64,000 nucleotides of DNA from Halomonas sp. McH1-25. Lineage in GTDB: Bacteria > Pseudomonadota > Gammaproteobacteria > Pseudomonadales > Halomonadaceae. This document shows positions 25,180-33,201 of the stretch, one piece after another. The translations under genes and the position numbers were made by a program. Location: the NCBI RefSeq assembly GCF_022348165.1, contig NZ_JAKRFI010000001.1:124001-188000 (forward strand), written 5' to 3'. Position 1 is the first letter of the stretch, and each line of letters starts with the position of its first letter. The notes below the pieces were generated by a model, which worked only from the letters and a program-made list of their open reading frames with translations, was not told the DNA's origin and searched no databases.

Positions 25180-25228
25180 AGCAACTCATATGTTGCTATT
25201 CAACCCAAAAAGCAACATATGAGTTGCT
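25180..25228. promoter_or_regulatory. Paired inverted HipB operators (module 1)
   Basis: Two 18-bp sites, AGCAACTCATATGTTGCT (25180-25197) and its exact reverse complement (25211-25228), separated by 13 bp. Each site is itself a dyad with arms AGCAAC / GTTGCT. A further half-like GCAACTC occurs at 25150-25156. The pair lies just upstream of hipB, the standard place for HipB operators. Confidence 0.85.
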
Positions 25229-25295
25229 AATGCCTCGCTTGCCAAACTCGGCAAGGCGCTTACCTTGAAAAGAGCGATCCAAGCGAGGTATTACC

Positions 25296-26423
25296 ATGAT
25301 GCGTACGAGCAAAATGTCGTTCGGCATGGCGACGACGGCCATGCTGGTGTCGCCGCTGGCGCTGGCCCAGCCGGACAGTTCGGTGCAGACGGAGGCCGGT
25401 GCCGTTCAGGTGGATATATTGGCCGAGGGGCTGGTACACCCTTGGGGCATGGCGTTCCTGCCTGATGGCCGGTTGCTGGTGACCGAGCGCGAAGGCCGGC
25501 TGAGAATTCTCGATTCCGACAATACCTTGTCGGCACCGGTCGAGGGCGTTCCCGAGGTGTTCAACCAGGGCCAGGGCGGGCTACTCGATGTGGCGCTCGA
25601 TCCCGACTTTCAGAACAACCGGCGCGTTTATCTTTCCTTCGCCGAGTCCGGCGAGGGCGGTGCCTCCACGGCGCTGGGGCGCGGGCGCCTGGAGAATGAC
25701 AGAATCGAAGACTTCGAGGTCATCTTTACCCAGCAGCCCAAGGTGCCCGGCGAGAATCACTTTGGCGGCCGCATCGCCTTCACCCAGCAGGGTACGCTGT
25801 TCCTGACGCTGGGCGAGCGCTTCAAGTTCGAGCCCGCCCAGGAGTTGTCCAACCATCTCGGGACCATCGTGCACTTGAACCACGATGGCTCGGTGCCCAA
25901 CGACAACCCCTTCGTCGATCGCGAGGATGCCGAGGACGAGATCTGGTCGTATGGTCATCGCAATATCGAGAGCGCGGCCATCCATCCCGAGACTGGCCAG
26001 TTGTGGGTTGCCGAGATGGGGCCGCTGGGTGGCGATGAACTCAATCTGCCCGAAGCGGGACGCAACTATGGCTGGCCGGTGGTCAGTTGGGGGCAGAACT
26101 ACGACGGCAGCGACATTCCCGATCCGCCGACGCATCCCGATTTCGCCGATGCGATCAAGCACTGGACGCCCGTGATCTCGCCGTCGGGGATGGTGTTCTA
26201 TACCGGAGATGTCTTTCAGCAGTGGCAGGGCAGCGCGTTGATCGGCGGCTTGTCGGCCGAAGCGATCGTGCGCGTCACCAACGATGGACAGTCGGTGACG
26301 GGAGAAGAGCGTATCCCCTTGGGCGCCCGCATCCGCGATGTCGAACAGGGGCCCCAAGGCAACGTCTATGTGCTGACCGATCAGCAGGATGGCAAGGTGA
26401 TGCGGTTGTCGCCGCTGGAGTAA
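25296..26423 (+). CDS. PQQ-type soluble aldose sugar dehydrogenase (YliI/GdhB-like)
   Basis: 375 residues with a signal peptide (cleavage probably after LALA, near residue 24), so periplasmic. The beta-propeller shows the family's motifs: LVHPWGMAFLPDGRLLVTER, GQGGLLDVALDPDF, NHFGGRIAF, IWSYGHRNIESAA, WVAEMGPLGGDELN and NYGWPVVSWG. These residues bind PQQ and Ca2+ in relatives that oxidise aldoses to lactones. ATG 25296 has GAGGT upstream. It is followed convergently, ten bases away, by an L,D-transpeptidase gene. No PQQ biosynthesis genes are in the window. Confidence 0.9.
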   Translation: MMRTSKMSFGMATTAMLVSPLALAQPDSSVQTEAGAVQVDILAEGLVHPWGMAFLPDGRLLVTEREGRLRILDSDNTLSAPVEGVPEVFNQGQGGLLDVALDPDFQNNRRVYLSFAESGEGGASTALGRGRLENDRIEDFEVIFTQQPKVPGENHFGGRIAFTQQGTLFLTLGERFKFEPAQELSNHLGTIVHLNHDGSVPNDNPFVDREDAEDEIWSYGHRNIESAAIHPETGQLWVAEMGPLGGDELNLPEAGRNYGWPVVSWGQNYDGSDIPDPPTHPDFADAIKHWTPVISPSGMVFYTGDVFQQWQGSALIGGLSAEAIVRVTNDGQSVTGEERIPLGARIRDVEQGPQGNVYVLTDQQDGKVMRLSPLE

Positions 26424-26432
26424 GGCCTGGGT

Positions 26433-27068
26433 TCAGTGAATCACCACGCGGGTGCCCACGTTCACCCAGCGATCGAGCGCCTCGATTTCGGCGTTGGTGA
26501 CCGCGATACAGCCTTGCGTCCAGTCCATTTGGCTGTGCAGACGGGCCGAGCGCGCGCCCAGGCCGTGAATGCCGATGGAACCGCCAAGCGCCGTGTCGGC
26601 AGGCGGCAGTCCGTGCTGGCGCAGGTAGTTGCGATAATAGGTGTAGTCGCGGGTCGACATGAGGCCGTCCCGCCAGGCTTCGCGAGCGATGTCGGGCGTG
26701 GGGTAGTCGATACCGAAGAACAGCTTGAAATCGCTCTGGCGGTTGACCCGGTCGACATGGAACTCGCCGATCGGCGTCTGGTGACTGCCTTCGAAACGAA
26801 TGCGCTGCGCCCCGGCATTGCCGATGGCCAGGTAAGGAATCACCAGTACCTGGGTATCGCCGCGGTACACGGCCATCTTGCGCGCTTTCAGGTTGATGTT
26901 GACCCAGACTTCATTGGGCAGAACGTCCGGCAGGGGCGTGGCGTCCAATTCCGACCACAGCGTGGCGGAGCCACTCGCCGTCGGGGGTAATGCTTCCAGG
27001 GCGGCGTGGGCCGTCGAGGCGCCAAAGACCATGAGGGCGGCGACAGCCAGGGCGCGCAAATACTGCAT
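26433..27068 (-). CDS. L,D-transpeptidase (YkuD domain)
   Basis: 211 residues with an N-terminal signal peptide (ALAVAALMVFGASTAHA). The YkuD domain covers about residues 53-211: VWVNINLKARKMAVYRGD, TPIGEFHV, then His168 in GIHGLG and the catalytic Cys187 in TQGCIAV. Such enzymes make 3-3 peptidoglycan cross-links or attach proteins to peptidoglycan in the periplasm. The insert between the T-P-G motif and the histidine (about residues 105-160) is typical of a subset of gammaproteobacterial members. Standalone gene, convergent with the sugar dehydrogenase. Confidence 0.9.
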   Translation of the reverse strand: MQYLRALAVAALMVFGASTAHAALEALPPTASGSATLWSELDATPLPDVLPNEVWVNINLKARKMAVYRGDTQVLVIPYLAIGNAGAQRIRFEGSHQTPIGEFHVDRVNRQSDFKLFFGIDYPTPDIAREAWRDGLMSTRDYTYYRNYLRQHGLPPADTALGGSIGIHGLGARSARLHSQMDWTQGCIAVTNAEIEALDRWVNVGTRVVIH

Positions 27069-27286
27069 GACGATCTATCACTCCGAGTGCGTGTGCTGGT
27101 TCTTCGATTGTTGGTGATTTGCCGATGCGGCGGTATTTCGTTCAGCGCGCACTTTCGGTGGCTAATTGGCGCTTTGCTGGTGCGCGCTGAAGCTCGCGGA
27201 GCAGATGGTACGCATTATGCGCCTGATGTAACAGCATGAGGCGCAGCGCACGGAAACGACTGCCGATGTACGCCCCAACGGTCCGG

Positions 27287-28801
27287 TTACGCCAAGTGAT
27301 AAAAGGGGACCGCGACGAACCACACCATGTAGTTGAGCGTGACGAACATCAGTCCGTCGATACGCTCGAGGCGCTTGGCTCCTCGCTGGAAAGCGAGCCA
27401 CAGCAGGGCAAGGCATAGGGCAGCGTGAGGCAGCACGAAGTAACTCAGTCCGCCAAAGGCGCCTGCCGCCAGCCCCATGCGGTCGAAGATCAGCGCCAGC
27501 CCGGCCGCCACGCCGACCGAACCCGCTGCCAAGGCCAGCGCCGCTGTATTGCCGAAGCGTTCCGGCAGGGTGTGCTTGCCGGTGGCGGCATCCGCCTCGC
27601 GATCGGGCACGCCGGAGAGAACGATGGCGGGAAGAATGGCGAAGAATAGGGGCAGCGCCAATAGCCAGGGCAGTGTGGCGCCGAGCGCTCCGCCCTGGAA
27701 GACGAAGCCGAGCCACAGCACCATGGCGCTATGGGTAAAGGCCACATCGAGCTCGCCGACACTGCGATAGCTCAGCTTCAGGGGCGGCAGGGTGTAACCC
27801 AGGGTCAGGACGGCGGCGATCGATAACCAGAGCGCCGAGGCCAGGGGTGCCGCCGTCGTCTTGAGCACCAGGCCTGCCGCGGCCAGGGCCGCGATGAGCG
27901 TCAGCCCTATGCCGCGACGCATCGCCGCGAAGCCGATTTCGCCGCTGACCAGGACGCGCGAGCCGCCATTGAAGGGGCCATGATGGCGGTTTTGGCTGTC
28001 GCTCGGATAGTCGTGATAGTCGTTGATGAACACCGTGGCCGCTTCGAGCAGGAACAGACAAAGATAGCCCCAGAGATAAGGGGCCCAGTCCAGGCCGTTT
28101 GCCGCGGCGGCGAGTGCCCCCAGGGTATAGGCCGCCCAGGTCATGGGATAGAACTGCAGGCGCAGCGCTTTCAGCCAGGGCTTGATCCGCTGCCAGCAGC
28201 GTCCCGCCGGGCCGTTTACCCCATGGCGCAAGGCAAACCCCCGTGCCCGGGCCTGTTCCAGCCAGCCATGGCGCTGTTGTTGCGTTGAGGTGCGAATCGA
28301 CCCGGCGATCAGGGTGTGTACCGGTTTGACGCCACAGAATCCCAGCGTGGCATTGCGCATGGCATGCGTGCCGGGGGCGCGAAACAGCCAGCGATAGACG
28401 GGCGGTGGAGTATCCATGGTGGTGATCAATTGCGCCGACTTGCCTTGCCATAATCCTTCCCACTGCGTGGCGCCCGGTCCATAGAAGCGAAAGGCGAAGC
28501 CGGGCATCACCAGCCGGTCGAGAAAGCCTTTGAGCAGGGCGGGCATCGTGCCCCACCAGGTGGGGTAGACGAAAACCAAGTGCTCCGCCCAGATCAGCCA
28601 TTGCTTGGCGCGTTCGAGGTCGGGCTCGAGAGGCTGGTCTTCGGGTGATTCGATGCGCACATGCGGGTCGAACGTCAACTCGCCGAGCGCCAGCAGGCGC
28701 GTTTCGGCACCGGCCTGTTCCGCCCCCTCCCGATAGGCCCGCGCCAATGCAGCGCAGAAACTGTCATGGCGTGGATGGCCCAGAACGATCAGGACTCGCA
28801 T
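27287..28801 (-). CDS. Fusion: NAD(P)H-quinone oxidoreductase (flavodoxin fold) + UbiA-family prenyltransferase
   Basis: 504 residues in one uninterrupted frame. Residues 1 to about 190 are a KefF/NQO1-type flavoprotein: VLIVLGHPRHDSF phosphate loop and VYPTWWGTMPALLKGFLDR at 79-97. Residues about 205-504 are a UbiA-type membrane domain with eight or nine segments; the two Asp-rich motifs are intact, NDYHDYPSD at 260-268 and D400-x3-D404 before a GKHTLPERFG segment. UbiA/MenA enzymes prenylate aromatic rings in quinone synthesis. The fusion suggests reduction and prenylation of a quinone-like molecule by one protein. Substrate unknown. It faces the hipBA module 2 promoter, and one operator copy lies in its leader. 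Confidence 0.88.
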   Translation of the reverse strand: MRVLIVLGHPRHDSFCAALARAYREGAEQAGAETRLLALGELTFDPHVRIESPEDQPLEPDLERAKQWLIWAEHLVFVYPTWWGTMPALLKGFLDRLVMPGFAFRFYGPGATQWEGLWQGKSAQLITTMDTPPPVYRWLFRAPGTHAMRNATLGFCGVKPVHTLIAGSIRTSTQQQRHGWLEQARARGFALRHGVNGPAGRCWQRIKPWLKALRLQFYPMTWAAYTLGALAAAANGLDWAPYLWGYLCLFLLEAATVFINDYHDYPSDSQNRHHGPFNGGSRVLVSGEIGFAAMRRGIGLTLIAALAAAGLVLKTTAAPLASALWLSIAAVLTLGYTLPPLKLSYRSVGELDVAFTHSAMVLWLGFVFQGGALGATLPWLLALPLFFAILPAIVLSGVPDREADAATGKHTLPERFGNTAALALAAGSVGVAAGLALIFDRMGLAAGAFGGLSYFVLPHAALCLALLWLAFQRGAKRLERIDGLMFVTLNYMVWFVAVPFYHLA

Positions 28802-28830
28802 GGCATCACCTTCCTATGATTCCCTGTCGG

Positions 28831-28950
28831 TTTTCCCTATCGGGATAAAAAACTGAGGCGCTCCTGTGAATCTCATCGTTTTTTCCCTAGAGGGAAAAAT
28901 TAGTTGTTTGCCGGGGCGCCTGATGGTAATTTTTCCTTATCGGGAAAAAT
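28831..28950. promoter_or_regulatory. Three phased HipB-type operators (module 2)
   Basis: Three 20-bp dyads start at 28831, 28881 and 28931, exactly 50 bp apart, each of the form TTTTCCyTA-N2-GGGAnAAAA. They resemble the TATCC-N8-GGATA operators bound by E. coli HipB. The third ends 22 bp before hipB; the first ends 30 bp from the start of the divergent fusion gene. A half-like TTCCCTGTCGG is at 28820-28830. A TATAGT at 28951-28956 may be the hipB -10. Confidence 0.85.
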
Positions 28951-28971
28951 TATAGTAGCCGGACGGAGCGT

Positions 28972-29232
28972 ATGACCCCGAACACCATAGAGCAAAGCGC
29001 GGCGTTTGTGCGGATGGACGATGCACTGAGCCTGGGAAGGCTCGTGCGCCGCGTTCGTAAGTCCCAGGGCCTGAGCCTGGAAACGCTGGCGGGCCTCTGC
29101 GGGCTGAGCATGCGCTTTCTGAGCGAGTTGGAGAACGGGCGTGAGACGTGCAGCTTCGTACGCATCATGCGGGTGCTCGACACGCTCGGCATCGAGTTGT
29201 ATGCCAGCCCACCGGAGGATACGACCACGTGA
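28972..29232 (+). CDS. hipB: HipB-type HTH antitoxin/repressor (module 2)
   Basis: 86 residues. A Cro/CI HTH covers residues about 20-75: LGRLVRRVRKSQGLSLETLA, GLSMRFLSELENGRETCSF, VRIMRVLDTLGIELYA, very close to the E. coli HipB layout. No C-terminal acidic tail, unlike the HipB of module 1. ATG 28972 has GGAG upstream. Its TGA overlaps the GTG start of hipA (GTGA). Expected to bind the three phased operators just upstream and so autoregulate, possibly also repressing the divergent fusion gene. Confidence 0.92.
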   Translation: MTPNTIEQSAAFVRMDDALSLGRLVRRVRKSQGLSLETLAGLCGLSMRFLSELENGRETCSFVRIMRVLDTLGIELYASPPEDTTT

Positions 29233-30500
29233 GCCGGCGCGATGAGCTGGCCGTGTGGAAGGGCGAGCGGCGTGTCGGTACGCTCTGGCGCGGCAACGAT
29301 GGGCGCTCGATAGGCTTCGAATACGATGCCGATTGGCAGGCGTCGGGGGTGGCGATTTCCACGAGCCTGCCACTTGCCCGAGCCGTCTGGCCGCCCGAAG
29401 ATTCACGAGCCCATCGCTGGTTCGGCAATCTGTTACCGGAGGAGCAGGCCCGCGAGGCGTTGATCAAACGCCTGGGCGTGCCGGATGACGACTTCTCGCT
29501 CCTGGCAGCGATCGGTGGCGATTGTGCCGGTGCCCTGGTGATCCTACCCAGCGATCAATCGCCCCAGCGTGGGGGAACCTACCAGCCGCTGCCCCTCGAC
29601 AAGCTAGGCCATTGGGCGGCGTTTCGTGAGCGCTATGCGCTGATGGCCGGTGATGCGCCTGAAGCGAGACCGCGCCTGTCGCTGGCGGGCGCCCAGGATA
29701 AAATTCCCGTTCATTGGCGGGATGGCACGTTGTACCTGCCGATGGGCAACGCTCCTTCGACGCATATCCTCAAGTTCGCCGTCGAGGGGCGTGAACAGGT
29801 CGTTTTCAATGAGCTTTATCTGAATACGCTAGCCCGCGAAGCCGGGCTGGCATGCCCCGTCACGACCATGCATGTTGCCGGGCGTCACCCTTACCTGATG
29901 GTCGAGCGCTACGACCGAACGGGGCTGGGAACGACCCATATCGAGCGCATTCACCAGGAAGATCTGTGCCAGGCCATGGGGCTGTCACGAAGCCAGAAGT
30001 ACCAGTCCTTCAATGGGCCGCGCTTCGGTCAGTGCGTACAGGCCGTCCGCGAGGCGTGCCGGCCACCGGCAGCCTCGATTCAGCAACTGCTGACCTGGCA
30101 GATATTCAATGTGCTGGTGGGCAACAGCGACGCTCACGCCAAGAACGTTTCTCTGTTGCAAGATGACCGGGGACGTTGGCAGATAGCCCCGGCCTATGAC
30201 CTGGTGGGGACGATCGTGCTTGGCTACCATGCCGATCTGGCGTTCTCGGTAGGCGACCAGTTCAATTCCATGCAACTGTTGCCGCGGGATTGGCAGCAGT
30301 TCGCCTCTGAATGCGGTTTCAGTTATCCCTTCGTCAAGCGGCAAATTGCCGAGCTTGCCGCCAAGTTGCTGGCGCTGGGCGATTCCGAACGCCTGCGAGA
30401 CGCGTTGCTGCGTGCGGGATTGCCCGAGAACGGCTGGCTGCGGTTGCAGCAACAGCGCCAGCACATTCAGCGCCAGTGCCGACGAGCGCAGCGATGGTGA
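29229..30500 (+). CDS. hipA: HipA-type serine/threonine kinase toxin (module 2)
   Basis: 423 residues from GTG 29229, chosen because it overlaps the hipB stop and because the frame upstream of it is a shadow of hipB. Domains: HipA-N1 (about 1-100, WKGERRVGTLWRG, WFGNLLPEEQAREAL), kinase core starting LSLAGAQDKIPVHW, with THILKFAVEG, a catalytic loop NSDAHAKNVSLL and metal-binding APAYDLVGT. All key residues are present. Closer to classic E. coli HipA than the module-1 toxin (for example LCQAMGLSRSQKYQ matches its DMCQTFG segment). Confidence 0.93.
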   Translation: MSRRDELAVWKGERRVGTLWRGNDGRSIGFEYDADWQASGVAISTSLPLARAVWPPEDSRAHRWFGNLLPEEQAREALIKRLGVPDDDFSLLAAIGGDCAGALVILPSDQSPQRGGTYQPLPLDKLGHWAAFRERYALMAGDAPEARPRLSLAGAQDKIPVHWRDGTLYLPMGNAPSTHILKFAVEGREQVVFNELYLNTLAREAGLACPVTTMHVAGRHPYLMVERYDRTGLGTTHIERIHQEDLCQAMGLSRSQKYQSFNGPRFGQCVQAVREACRPPAASIQQLLTWQIFNVLVGNSDAHAKNVSLLQDDRGRWQIAPAYDLVGTIVLGYHADLAFSVGDQFNSMQLLPRDWQQFASECGFSYPFVKRQIAELAAKLLALGDSERLRDALLRAGLPENGWLRLQQQRQHIQRQCRRAQRW

Positions 30501-30623
30501 ATGTTTTCGGCCACGGGTATCGTTGACTACCCTGACAGGCAATTCAATCACATACCGCTGCAGGCGGGCTGCGAGGCAGTGGGCCCGCGGCGCCTGGTCG
30601 GTATGGCAACGGGGACGAAGGCG

Positions 30624-30794
30624 ATGCAGGGAAAGCATGCAATCTGGTTGCTCTGGCTACTCGTACTGCTCAGTTACGCAGTGCCGTATACGCTGCTCCG
30701 CGACGTTCATGCCTGGTACGGGAGCTTTCTGTTCTGGACGCTGGTCGGCTTGCTGGTCATCGCCGTCAACGTCGTAATGACGCGGCGATTCTGA
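30624..30794 (+). CDS. DUF3311-type small membrane protein
   Basis: 56 residues from ATG 30624, which has a purine-rich GGGACGAAGG upstream. Two hydrophobic segments: IWLLWLLVLLSYAVPYTLL and FLFWTLVGLLVIAVNVVM. Small proteins of this type (DUF3311) are regularly encoded just before sodium:solute symporters and are thought to be accessory subunits. Here the symporter GTG follows ten bases after the stop. The frame is open further upstream, but that part looks non-coding. Confidence 0.75.
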   Translation: MQGKHAIWLLWLLVLLSYAVPYTLLRDVHAWYGSFLFWTLVGLLVIAVNVVMTRRF

Positions 30795-30804
30795 GGAGGC
30801 GAGG

Positions 30805-32283
30805 GTGAGCGAGGCGTTGATTTGGACGGCCATCGTCATCTACCTGACGGTGGCGTTGGCGATTGCCGTGCTGTCCCGCCAGCGCGGGGTGGCTGACATG
30901 TCGGGCTATTTTCTCGGCAACCGGCAAATGAATGGCTTTGTCTCGGCGCTGAGTTACAGCGCCACGACCTACAGCGCCTTCATGATGGTCGGGCTGGCCG
31001 GGCTGACCTACGCCGGCGGCGTCGGGGCGCTCGGTTTCGAAATCATCTATTTTGCCGGCGTGTCCCTGGTCGCCGTGTTCGGTCCGCGCTTCTGGGCGGT
31101 GGGCAAGCGCTATGGCTATGTCACGCCCAGCGAGATGCTTGGCCATCGCTATGCCAACAGGATGGTTGCCGTGGTGGTCTCGCTGGCGAGCTGCCTGTTC
31201 TTGATTCCCTATGCGGCCGTGCAGTTATCGGGCATCGGTTACCTGTTGCAGGGCATGACCGACGGGGCGATCTCGTTTACGACCGGCGTCGTGCTTGCCA
31301 CGGTACTGGCCATCGTCTTCTCCCAGGTGGCCGGCATTCGTTCGGTGATGTGGACCGACTCGCTGCAGGCGATCATGATGGTGATCGCCTCCACGCTCGT
31401 GGCGTTGCTGGTCATTCATGAACTAGGCGGCTTCGACTCGCTATTCTCGACCCTGGCGCGTGAAGAGCCGCAATCGTTGAGCGTACCGGGTGGCGGGTTT
31501 TTCAGCTTCGTGACCTTTCTGGGCCTGACGATCCCCTGGTTCTTCTTCAGTCTGTCGAATCCGCAGGTCAGCCAGCGTCTCTACATGCCGTCGTCGCTGC
31601 GCGCCTTGCGCCAGATGTTGCTGGGATTTTTGGGCTTTGGATTCGTGTATACCCTGGTATCGGTACTGTGGGGCTTTTCTGCCCTGGTCGCCTTTCCGGA
31701 TCTGGAAACGGCCGACCTGGCGACACCGGCGCTGCTGGGGTCATCCTACGTGCCGCCGGTGCTGGGCGTGATCGTCATGGTAGGCATCATGGCGGCGGCG
31801 GTGTCCACCATCGACTCGATCCTGCTGACGCTGTCCTCGATGCTGGCGCGGGATGTCTATGCCAATCTCGGATCGCGTGTCACCGAGCGGCGCCAGTTGC
31901 TGATCGGCAAGCTGGTCATTCCACTGATTGCGCTGGTGGCTTTCGGCTTTGCGGAACTCGAGCTGGGGCTGATTGCGGTATTGTCCGTGGCGGCGTCGTC
32001 CGGTCTGGCCGTCATGGTGCCGACCATCGTCGGGGCGTTCTTTTGGCGGCGGGGAACGGCAAGCGGCGCCTTGGTAAGTATCCTGGGGGCCGGTGCCTTC
32101 GTGATCGGCGTCTATCTCACGGGCAATTCGGTACTCGGCTTACCGGCGGGCGTCTGGGGCATTCCGGTCGCCACGCTGCTTTTCGTCGCGGTCAGCCTTT
32201 TGACCAGCCCGCCAGTCGAACGGGCGCAGGCGTTCATGGCCGAGGCAAATCGCTACCGAACGCTGATGGACTCCCGATCGTGA
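30805..32283 (+). CDS. Sodium:solute symporter family protein
   Basis: 492 residues, about 13 membrane segments. Family landmarks: SGYFLGNRQMNGFVSALSYS near the N-terminus, SATTYSAFMMVGLAGLTYAGG, WTDSLQAIMM, and MAAAVSTIDSILLTLSSM, whose Ser/Thr positions correspond to the Na2 site. Resembles pantothenate/proline-type SSS carriers; the substrate is not readable. GTG start 30805 with GAGGAG upstream. It forms a two-gene unit with the DUF3311 protein. Inner membrane. Confidence 0.92.
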   Translation: MSEALIWTAIVIYLTVALAIAVLSRQRGVADMSGYFLGNRQMNGFVSALSYSATTYSAFMMVGLAGLTYAGGVGALGFEIIYFAGVSLVAVFGPRFWAVGKRYGYVTPSEMLGHRYANRMVAVVVSLASCLFLIPYAAVQLSGIGYLLQGMTDGAISFTTGVVLATVLAIVFSQVAGIRSVMWTDSLQAIMMVIASTLVALLVIHELGGFDSLFSTLAREEPQSLSVPGGGFFSFVTFLGLTIPWFFFSLSNPQVSQRLYMPSSLRALRQMLLGFLGFGFVYTLVSVLWGFSALVAFPDLETADLATPALLGSSYVPPVLGVIVMVGIMAAAVSTIDSILLTLSSMLARDVYANLGSRVTERRQLLIGKLVIPLIALVAFGFAELELGLIAVLSVAASSGLAVMVPTIVGAFFWRRGTASGALVSILGAGAFVIGVYLTGNSVLGLPAGVWGIPVATLLFVAVSLLTSPPVERAQAFMAEANRYRTLMDSRS

Positions 32284-32358
32284 CGTATCTGCATAGCGCT
32301 GTGGTCGATGGCTGACAGCGTAGGTGCTGCCGCTGCGATACCCTATCGGCTCACTTGA

Positions 32359-32648
32359 CGACAGGAAAAGCGGGCGGGCAGGCATCCGCTCGATTTCGAT
32401 AGCCTTTATACCGTTAACTTACGTGAAGAACATAGGTGGGTAGTAATCCATCTAGCCGGCAGCAAGCGACCGGCAGTCATCATTGCCGCTAGCGGGATGG
32501 CCTGCTGAGCTTTATCGCTGGCATGGCGCATTGGCCGCGGCAGGTCAGGTTGGTGCACGGAGAACGCCAAGCCAAGCAGGCATTGAAACGAGCGCTGCTG
32601 GCCATGGCGAAGACACGAGGTGTGACAATGGACGTGGTGATTCCTTGA
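32359..32648 (+). pseudogene. Remnant of an MBL-fold / beta-CASP RNA-processing-type exonuclease
   Basis: Two frames carry recognisable parts of one protein. Frame A (32359-32502) gives RHPLDFDSLYTVNLREEH, then KRPAVIIAASGMA, the beta-CASP segment preceding SGM-x-GGR. Frame B (32493-32648) gives RDGLLSFIAGMAHW, VRLVHGERQAKQALKRAL and MDVVIP followed by TGA, the RMMBL C-terminal segment after the SAHAD motif. The roughly 100 residues normally between them and the whole N-terminal metallo-beta-lactamase domain are missing. It is therefore an internally deleted pseudogene. Its stop overlaps the TTG start of the next gene (TTGA), a trace of an old operon. Confidence 0.8.
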
Positions 32649-33046
32649 AACGATTGAGGCGACTCTTGACGCCATGGCAGCGCACCACCGCGCAGCGGAA
32701 CGATCGGGCGCGCCAGCCAGTGATACTCTGCGGCCTGGATTACGAGCATTACCGAATCCAGTCATTGATCAAGCGGTCGAGACGCTACGAACTGCTGGCG
32801 TTGATCGACGACTTTCCCTGGAACCATGGCACGCTGGTCGATGGCGTGCGGGTCTACTATCCGAGCGAAGCCGTCTCGTTGGCCAGACGTCACGGCGTGA
32901 CGCGGTTGCTGTTTCACACGCAAGACGACTTGGCGGTTTTCGATGGCGACATGCTCTCCGCATTGAAGGAACTCGGCGTGGAGTTCACTTCCATGGATTC
33001 TCGTCAGATCGACGATATCGACGCTTTCCTGGCGAGACAGTCCTAA
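32645..33046 (+). CDS. Small Rossmann-like protein (nucleotide-sugar-binding type N-domain)
   Basis: 133 residues from TTG 32645, which overlaps the stop of the preceding MBL remnant; TTG 32666 is another candidate. Residues about 22-100 resemble the N-terminal CoA/nucleotide-binding half of CapD/PglD-type proteins: PVILCGLDYEHYRIQSLIKR, LLALIDDFPWNHGTLVDGV and LARRHGVTRLLFH. The catalytic half of those enzymes is absent, so it is probably a stand-alone binding or regulatory domain. Function unknown. It formerly followed the MBL gene in an operon. Confidence 0.65.
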   Translation: MKRLRRLLTPWQRTTAQRNDRARQPVILCGLDYEHYRIQSLIKRSRRYELLALIDDFPWNHGTLVDGVRVYYPSEAVSLARRHGVTRLLFHTQDDLAVFDGDMLSALKELGVEFTSMDSRQIDDIDAFLARQS

Positions 33047-33201
33047 GGGGAGCCTGCTGATAAAAGCCAATTCCGTCGCCCATGCGCTATGCACTGTTGA
33101 GTGCGGCAATTTGTCACGTTCGGATACCGATTGCCTATACTGCCCTTAGGGGCAGAGGCTCAGCCGACTGTCCGAACACAGGCGACAGGAGGTGGATTGT
33201 T

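Noticed and set aside
29148-29228. Upstream extension of hipA module 2
   Set aside because: It overlaps hipB in another frame; the GTG overlapping the hipB stop is the natural coupled start.
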